From Phormidesmis sp963789215 (GTDB taxonomy: Bacteria > Cyanobacteriota > Cyanobacteriia > Phormidesmidales > Phormidesmidaceae): 64,000 nucleotides of DNA. A model generated the notes under the pieces. The model ran no database searches. It was not told the origin of the DNA and saw only the letters and a list, made by a program, of their open reading frames with translations. Position numbers and translations under genes: made by a program. Where the stretch lies: positions 62,001 through 126,000 of the forward strand of contig CAWBJY010000013.1 in the NCBI GenBank assembly GCA_963789215.1, read 5' to 3'. This document shows positions 59,901 to 64,000 of this stretch, one piece after another. Positions within the stretch are counted from its first letter, which is position 1. Every line of letters starts with the position of its first letter.

Positions 59901-60511
59901 AGCTCAGCCGCCACCGGAAACACATCCACAATGTCCCCCCGCTGGCTCCACTGCCCCTCAGTCTCAACCGTCGAAACCTTCTCATAGCCCAGCTTTGCCA
60001 AACTAATCGCCAAATCCTTCAGATTCAGCTCCATGCCCAAATTAATTTCCAGGCAATAAGGTCGAAAAATCTCAACGGGCGGCAAGTGCGGCTGCAAAGC
60101 CCGCTCAGTCGCCACAATCGCCATCGACCCCAAATGCTTCGATCCCGGCGGCAAATTCTCAAAGTCCGCCTTCCCGTTGATCAAATCAGACAGCACCTGA
60201 AGCTGTCCCCAGGTCAGTTCAGACTCTTGATCAAAAACATCGTAAGGCGACGACTCTGAAGTCGGATAAAAAGAAACCGTCGCCCAGCCCATCGCCTCTA
60301 GCTGCGCCGCCCAGCGTCCTGCCTCTTCTAACGTGGCCGCGATCGCCAACATCGGCTTTTTCTGCTGCTGAGCCAACGCCGAAACCACTAGTCCCTTCGG
60401 GAATCTAGGCAATCCACTAAGCTGTATTGATTGCTGCTTCTCTAACTTAGTAACTAGCTCTTTACCTAAGGCTGTACGTGCGATCGCACGAGTAATCGAA
60501 GAAAACGCCAT
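56957..60511 (-). CDS. mfd: Transcription-repair coupling factor
   Basis: 1184-residue DNA translocase that removes stalled RNA polymerase and recruits UvrA. The N-terminal UvrB-like domain has SYPTSESSPYDVF-like residues (FYPTSESSPYDVF near 82). The CarD-like polymerase-binding domain has LRPNDYVVHRNHGVGQFLRLD near 507. The helicase core has RLVCGDVGFGKTEVALRAIF near 655, LLVVDEEQRFGV near 755 and QLRGRVGRSGIQAHAWLL near 930. The C-terminal TRCF domain is present. ATG start. Its first bases are echoed in a copy at 61921, see the direct repeats. Confidence 0.97.
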   Translation of the reverse strand: MAFSSITRAIARTALGKELVTKLEKQQSIQLSGLPRFPKGLVVSALAQQQKKPMLAIAATLEEAGRWAAQLEAMGWATVSFYPTSESSPYDVFDQESELTWGQLQVLSDLINGKADFENLPPGSKHLGSMAIVATERALQPHLPPVEIFRPYCLEINLGMELNLKDLAISLAKLGYEKVSTVETEGQWSQRGDIVDVFPVAAELPVRLELFGDELERLREFDPANQRSLDKIDTLLLTTTDYNPIISEVLAKKGLLEDLLPPEGQESFATNNQVEGVRRFMGLAFDQPASLLDYLPEDTVVVLDEPAQCLAHAGRWLENVEDHWKETSELLAQSDEVTLPSSGPLQGLPKIHRPFSEALEELSVFQKIELSEIAEDGVGLNLSSRPVPTLPHQFGKLAEILQEERDRKFYPWLISAQPSRSVSLLQEHDCPAQFIPNPKDYPAIDKLQNQRIPIAVKYSGLAELEGFILPTFRIVVVTDREFFGQHTLATPSYVRKRRRAASKQVDPNKLRPNDYVVHRNHGVGQFLRLDSLTVDNETREYLVIQYADGLLRVAVDQMGALSRYRTSVEQKPQLNKMTGKTWEKTKGKARKAIQKVAVDLLKLYAKRAQMQGFVYPLDMPWQQELEDSFPYDPTPDQLKATQDVKRDMESDRPMDRLVCGDVGFGKTEVALRAIFKAVTAGKQVALLAPTTILTQQHYHTLKERFAPYPIQIGLLNRFRSAKERKDIMQRLLSGELDVVVGTHQLLGKTVKFKDLGLLVVDEEQRFGVNQKEKIKAMKAQVDVLTLSATPIPRTLYMALSGVREMSLITTPPPSRRPIKTHLSPFDLEKVRSAIRQELDRGGQIFYVVPRVDGIEEIAGRIREAVPGIRLAIAHGQMPEGELEATMLTFGSGEADLMVCTTIIESGLDIPRVNTIIIEDAHKFGLSQLYQLRGRVGRSGIQAHAWLLFPNQNKLSDKARKRLRAIQEFTQLGSGYQLAMRDMEIRGIGNLLGAQQSGQMEVIGFDLYMDMLEESIAEIRGQEIPQVDETQVDLKVTAFIPADYIPDIDQKMTVYRSLVSSDSRRELMEIVADLNDRYGTLPTAVGQLVKVLELKQIAKPLGFSRIKLEGQQHILLETPMEKPAWNLLKEKLPSHLQSRFVYAPGKVTVRGLGVMKPDKQVENLIDWLGQMQSALNEPALAGSLV

Positions 60512-60600
60512 AGTAAATAAAAAGCAACGCCAAACACAACAGAGGCACTCATTGTAAAAGGCATTGCTACTAACGAGTGACCACCTAGAGCATTAAATAT
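60504..60600. repeat. Left copy of a 95-bp imperfect direct repeat (mfd start region)
   Basis: This copy begins AACGCCATAG (60504-60513), containing the mfd start codon, and runs through GTAAAAGGCATTGCTACT (near 60553) to about 60600. It matches 61921-62014 with a few gaps, at roughly 80% by eye. Confidence 0.85.
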
Positions 60601-61142
60601 CAGCGATCGCCTTTAACTACATTTTTTTAGCAGAGCCATACGCAATCAGTGAACAGCAATGACGCAAGATCATCGTACACATCTACTTACAAAGGATTCT
60701 GGAATGAAGCATTCAAATTCTTTGGTTTCGCGAACTAGCGCCCGAATGAGCTTATGGTTAGCTGAAACAAAGCAATTAGCTTTTCCCGAAAGTGATGATC
60801 TCCCGGCTGTCAGTCGCGCGATCAATCAGCTCAGTTAGCTCAGGTGCCATGCTCTTCACATCAATATCTGAGGAAATCATATAACTCACTTATTAAGAGA
60901 GGTGCACTGTTTCATTGTACTGAAGACCGCTTTAACCGGATGTCGGATCTAGCTCAGCAGCGTTGGAAAGAAAAAACTTACCTATGCGATCACTTTTCGT
61001 GCGCGTCCTTTCGCCTGTATGCTCGCCTAGAAAGCTCGCTGCCCAGTGTGACAACAATAGATGATAGAGGCTTCAACCAGTGCAAGCGCAGGAGCGTAAA
61101 TTCTCTCCGCGCTATGATACAAGCACCAGCGGGCATAGCGTT
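60512..61142. other. Region upstream of mfd with no firm gene
   Basis: 631 bases including the left repeat copy and a small frame at 60659-60838. A further frame at 60844-61146 starts with GTG and shows no recognisable family. The base composition is more A/T-rich than the surrounding genes. Part of the islet between the direct repeats. Confidence 0.5.
60659..60838 (+). CDS. Possible small protein, 59 residues
   Basis: ATG at 60659, 59 codons, hydrophilic with no cysteine or membrane segment (for example RTSARMSLWLAETKQLAFPE). It has no clear ribosome site and I recognise no family. It lies inside the islet bounded by the direct repeats, so it could be part of it or a decayed remnant. Confidence 0.25.
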   Translation: MTQDHRTHLLTKDSGMKHSNSLVSRTSARMSLWLAETKQLAFPESDDLPAVSRAINQLS

Positions 61143-61532
61143 ATGAACTCATCATCCCAATCGCTAACTCAATCAAAAGCTAATATCCAAACAGTCTACC
61201 AACGCTTAAACCTGACGCCGAAGGCTTTAGCTGATTTCTGTGAGCGGTGGCAAATAGCCGAGCTAGCCGTGTTCGGTTCAGTTTTAAGAAAAGACTTCCG
61301 TACAGCAGGCGACAACCCTAGCGACATTGACTTTCTGTACGTTAGCGAGCCAGAAGCCCGCTATGGGTTTCGGTTCTTCGATATGCAAACCGAACTAGCA
61401 CAGCTATTAGGTCGGGAGATTGATCTTGTAAGTAAGCGAGGCGTTCAAAACAGCCTTAATCCGCTTCGCCGTAAAACTATCCTCAAGTCTGCTCAAGTAA
61501 TCTATGCAAAGAGAGCAGCAATCGGTTCTTGA
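61143..61532 (+). CDS. MntA-like nucleotidyltransferase (antitoxin)
   Basis: 129 residues from the ATG at 61143. The active site reads LAVFGSVLRKDFRTAGDNPSDIDFLYV near residue 45. GS and DID are separated by 14 residues instead of the usual 10, because of a four-residue insertion (about TAGDN). Such enzymes add AMP to a tyrosine of the HEPN partner and so silence it. The gene overlaps its HEPN partner by 29 bases. The longer frame to 61080 is less likely. Confidence 0.82.
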   Translation: MNSSSQSLTQSKANIQTVYQRLNLTPKALADFCERWQIAELAVFGSVLRKDFRTAGDNPSDIDFLYVSEPEARYGFRFFDMQTELAQLLGREIDLVSKRGVQNSLNPLRRKTILKSAQVIYAKRAAIGS

Positions 61533-61845
61533 CATCGTTACGTCTATCAATCTAATTCTTGAGTACAGCCAAAACGTTGATTGGAACGACCTCAGAGTAA
61601 GAGACCAAGACGCTATTGTTCTACGGTTCATCATCGTGGGCGAAGCAACCAAGCGATTGTCAAACGACTTGCGCAATCGCTATTCTCATATACCTTGGAA
61701 AAAAATGGCCGGGTTAAGAGATGTCGTCGTTCATGAATATGACGATATCAACCTAGACATTATCCAGGATGTCGTAGAACTCGAACTCCCCATAATTTTG
61801 CCGCTGCTTAAAGAGCTGATAGATAATGAGTTCCAGGCAGAATAG
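61504..61845 (+). CDS. HepT-like HEPN (DUF86) toxin
   Basis: 113 residues, helical. AGLRDVVVHEYDDIN near residue 75 gives the R-x4-H-x-Y motif of HepT-type ribonucleases, with the tyrosine that is AMPylated by MntA in related systems. VGEATKRLSNDLRNRY is the conserved helix before it. It is probably a tRNA- or mRNA-cleaving toxin held in check by the upstream MntA-like protein. The start overlaps that gene by 29 bases. Confidence 0.85.
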   Translation: MQREQQSVLDIVTSINLILEYSQNVDWNDLRVRDQDAIVLRFIIVGEATKRLSNDLRNRYSHIPWKKMAGLRDVVVHEYDDINLDIIQDVVELELPIILPLLKELIDNEFQAE

Positions 61846-61920
61846 ATTTCTGAGGCTGCGATCGCTGCTCTACTTCAAACGCAGTAAGACGCAATAAAAC
61901 CACTACAAGGAATTGAAGCA

Positions 61921-62014
61921 AACGCCATAGAACTAAAAAGCACCGCCCAAAACAACAGAGCCACCGTTGCAAAAGGCATTGCTACTTATCGATGTCCATC
62001 TAAAGCATCGAATT
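61921..62014. repeat. Right copy of the imperfect direct repeat
   Basis: Begins AACGCCATAG (61921-61930), a relic of the mfd start codon, and matches 60504-60600 through CAAAAGGCATTGCTACT to about 62014. It ends at the stop codon of the methyltransferase gene. Same orientation as the left copy. Confidence 0.85.
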
Positions 62015-62629
62015 CTACTCCTCCTCCTTAAAGCCCCGATTGTTTCTCCATTTATACTTTCGCTGATACTCGCGGCGCTGCTTCGTCACTTCGTACAAAA
62101 CGATTCCCGACGTAGTACCCAGATTCAGACTTTCAATCATGCCAAACATCGGAATACTCACGCACATCTCGCTATGTTCTACAGCAAGGTCACTGATACC
62201 TATAGATTCGTTACCGAACCATACAGCCAGCTTAGTGTAGGTAGTGTAATCAGCCTCATCTAGAACAGCGTTGTTAGCCCCCTTTATGTGTGGGGACGTA
62301 ACAATAGACACAAACCGGTTCTGTTCCAGATGTTCGATACAAGCTTCGGTACTATCAAATCTCTTAACAAAACTCCATTTGATCGCCGATACAGAGGTTT
62401 TTGAAAGCGATTTCTTCTCTCGCATGTCTTGCCAATCATCAGGCAAAGCTTTCCTTGGATCTATCACATAAGCCTTCTCCACGCCTAGAGCATTTACGTT
62501 TCTGATGATGGTGCCGATGTTCTTGATGTCGCGTGGATCTTCAATCACAGCGATCAAGTTTTTGCACCGGTACTCTTTGATCTCATCCGCCCGTTGTCGG
62601 ACAGAACTTTTTTGCTTGCCCTTTTCCAT
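62015..62629 (-). CDS. SPOUT (TrmH/SpoU) family RNA 2'-O-methyltransferase
   Basis: 204 residues. The three knot motifs are visible: IEDPRDIKNIGTIIRNVNALGV near residue 29 (motif 1), VWFGNESIGISDLAVE near 136 (motif 2) and VSIPMFGMIESLNLGTTSGIVLYE near 157 (motif 3). It methylates ribose in tRNA or rRNA; the target is not known. It is more A/T-rich and uses more AGA/TTT-type codons than its neighbours, so transfer is possible. ATG start. Confidence 0.88.
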   Translation of the reverse strand: MEKGKQKSSVRQRADEIKEYRCKNLIAVIEDPRDIKNIGTIIRNVNALGVEKAYVIDPRKALPDDWQDMREKKSLSKTSVSAIKWSFVKRFDSTEACIEHLEQNRFVSIVTSPHIKGANNAVLDEADYTTYTKLAVWFGNESIGISDLAVEHSEMCVSIPMFGMIESLNLGTTSGIVLYEVTKQRREYQRKYKWRNNRGFKEEE

Positions 62630-62670
62630 AAACCTTCGATTTGTATCGCATTAGAGCTATCAATGAGTTA

Positions 62671-64000
62671 TCAAATCGCCGTCACCTTCAACTCACCCGG
62701 CTCACTCGCACTTCCCTCAATCTTCACCCCGCGCCCATTCGCATCCAAGTGACGCACAATCTTATAAATATTCTCAACCTTATCCATTGCGTCCATTTTT
62801 TCCGCAATCTCAACCAACGAAAGCGCCGTTCCCGCCTCACTCAAAGCCGCCTTCACCTGATTCTGCAGCTCCAGCACATCCGCCGCCGCCTTCTTACCTG
62901 CCTCCACACCTGGCTGATGGTAAGCATTGATATTCACTAAAAACGCATACAAACTCACTGCCCGCTCGTACAGCGCAATCAATGCGCCCACCATCTTCGG
63001 CGTCACTTCCGGCACCGTAATCGTAATAGAATCGCGATTGTTCTCAGACAGCGCCCGCCGCGTCCCCTGCAATAGCCCTGAAAGATAATCGCCCGAAGTC
63101 ACCCCCGGCTCCACCTCAATAGAACTTCCATCGCGATCCTTTAGCACTTCAATCAGCGTCGCAAAGAAATTAGGCACGCCTTCTCGAAGCTGCTGAACGT
63201 AAGCATGTTGATCGGTTGATCCCTTATTGCCATAAACCGCGATCCCCTGGTAAACCGTATTGCCGTCCAGGTCTTTCTCCTTACCCAAAGACTCCATCAC
63301 CAGTTGCTGCAAATAGCGGCTAAAGAGCAGAAGACTATCCTTATAGGGCAGCACCACCATATCCTTCTCGCCCTTGCCGTTGCCCGCAAAATACCAGGCC
63401 AGAGCCAACAAAGCCGCCGGATTCGTCTTCACGTTATGTACGCGCGTCGCCTCATCCATTTCCTTTGCGCCCGCCAGCATTGCGCGAATATCCACACCCT
63501 GTAGCGCGGCAGGCAAAAGCCCTACTGCCGAAAGCTCAGAAGTCCGTCCGCCAATCCAATCGAACATGGGGAACGTAGAGATCCAGTTCTCAGACTTAGC
63601 GATGGTATCTAGCTTGCTGCCTTCTCCGGTAACCGCAACCGCTTGCTTCGCAAAATCTAGTCCCGCCGCCGCAAACGCCGCCTTCGCCTCAACCATGCCA
63701 TTGCGAGCTTCGGGCGTTCCACCCGACTTGGAGATTACCAGCACCAGCGTACTTTTTAGGCGATCGCCAATCTCTTCAAACGTATGATCGATCCCCGTAG
63801 GATCGGTATTGTCAATAAAATGAATATCGATATCAGGCGTTGCAGAGGCCAGTGCCTTGGACACAAATTGCGGCCCTAGCGCCGACCCGCCGATCCCCAC
63901 AGAAAGCACATCGGTAAAGCGCTCAGCGCCAGGCGGCGTAATTTCGCCGCTACGAACTTTTTTAGCAAACGCCTCAACGGCATCCAATGTCTCGGTTACA
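62671..64000 (-). CDS. pgi: Glucose-6-phosphate isomerase, N-terminus outside the window
   Basis: Interconverts glucose 6-phosphate and fructose 6-phosphate. The frame runs off the right edge; about 442 residues are visible of about 530 expected. DVLSVGIGGSALGPQFVSKAL, VLVISKSGGTPEARNG and DWIGGRTSELSAVGLLP are family signatures. QLVMESLGKEKDLDG and TDQHAYVQQLREG follow. The start lies beyond position 64000. Confidence 0.95.
   Translation of the reverse strand, partial: VTETLDAVEAFAKKVRSGEITPPGAERFTDVLSVGIGGSALGPQFVSKALASATPDIDIHFIDNTDPTGIDHTFEEIGDRLKSTLVLVISKSGGTPEARNGMVEAKAAFAAAGLDFAKQAVAVTGEGSKLDTIAKSENWISTFPMFDWIGGRTSELSAVGLLPAALQGVDIRAMLAGAKEMDEATRVHNVKTNPAALLALAWYFAGNGKGEKDMVVLPYKDSLLLFSRYLQQLVMESLGKEKDLDGNTVYQGIAVYGNKGSTDQHAYVQQLREGVPNFFATLIEVLKDRDGSSIEVEPGVTSGDYLSGLLQGTRRALSENNRDSITITVPEVTPKMVGALIALYERAVSLYAFLVNINAYHQPGVEAGKKAAADVLELQNQVKAALSEAGTALSLVEIAEKMDAMDKVENIYKIVRHLDANGRGVKIEGSASEPGELKVTAI

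Noticed and set aside
60844..61146. A 100-codon frame starting with GTG inside the islet
   Set aside because: No recognisable family and it overlaps the start of the nucleotidyltransferase gene. It could be a decayed gene, but I cannot support it.

Overview
The window looks like chromosome of a filamentous, probably non-heterocystous cyanobacterium (Leptolyngbya/Phormidesmis/Nodosilinea-like). Three things support this. The palindrome GCGATCGC (HIP1) and its GCGATCGC-like variants are scattered through almost every gene. There are typically cyanobacterial families: DUF1825, DUF2499/DUF3593, DUF2808, Npun_F5749-type PPOX flavoprotein, DnaJ-TPR and PEP-CTERM. There is also a hetR gene with a patX-type gene beside it, a pair linked to cyanobacterial multicellularity. 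I see no insertion sequence, CRISPR array, rRNA or convincing tRNA.

Layout. 0-5.5 kb: end of a probable dynamin-like protein, GNAT acetyltransferase, queG, lepB, an HhH protein, a TM2/SHOCT protein, DnaJ-TPR and DUF1825. 5.5-14 kb: penicillin-binding protein 1A, tyrS, pyrF, a secreted protein, a coiled-coil protein and csaB. 14-25.7 kb: DUF2499/DUF3593, VOC, class I aldolase, DUF2808, nnrE-nnrD, Ca/Na antiporter, PPOX, cysE, a secreted protein, a site-2 protease and a pentapeptide-repeat membrane protein. 25.8-33.2 kb: an exopolysaccharide block (O-antigen-ligase-like protein, three glycosyltransferases) with a secreted zinc metalloprotease inside it. 33.3-39 kb: family 4 UDG, hetR, patX, an FAD oxidoreductase, and a TerB/Mo-nitrogenase-C-terminal protein. 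39-45 kb: ftsH, an HEPN/MNT pair, a calcium-binding family protein, an oligopeptide ABC ATPase, a zinc-ribbon protein and a coiled-coil protein. 45.7-56 kb: rel (ppGpp), SelO, cysS, a His-rich G3E GTPase, a HAD hydrolase and mreBCD. 56.4-64 kb: ssb, mfd, a second MNT/HEPN pair in an islet bounded by long direct repeats, a SPOUT methyltransferase, and pgi running off the end.

Most interesting. (1) The small gene upstream of hetR encodes a protein with an N-terminal hydrophobic segment and two separate RGSGR motifs, the pentapeptide that binds and inhibits HetR; single-motif PatX is the known form. The 332 bases between it and hetR hold a 36-bp two-tier dyad and a GTA-N8-TAC (NtcA-like) site. 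(2) About a dozen genes have a locus-specific tandem duplication of 14-17 bp, most often 15 bp, lying across or just after the stop codon; the same 15-bp period recurs in frame inside several coding regions. (3) The MNT/HEPN pair near 61 kb sits between two imperfect direct repeats of about 95 bp derived from the mfd start region, which suggests an inserted islet.

Most calls rest on recognising family motifs in the translated sequence. No database search was run. Start codons were chosen by codon type, overlap with the preceding gene, ribosome-binding sequence where visible, and usual family length.
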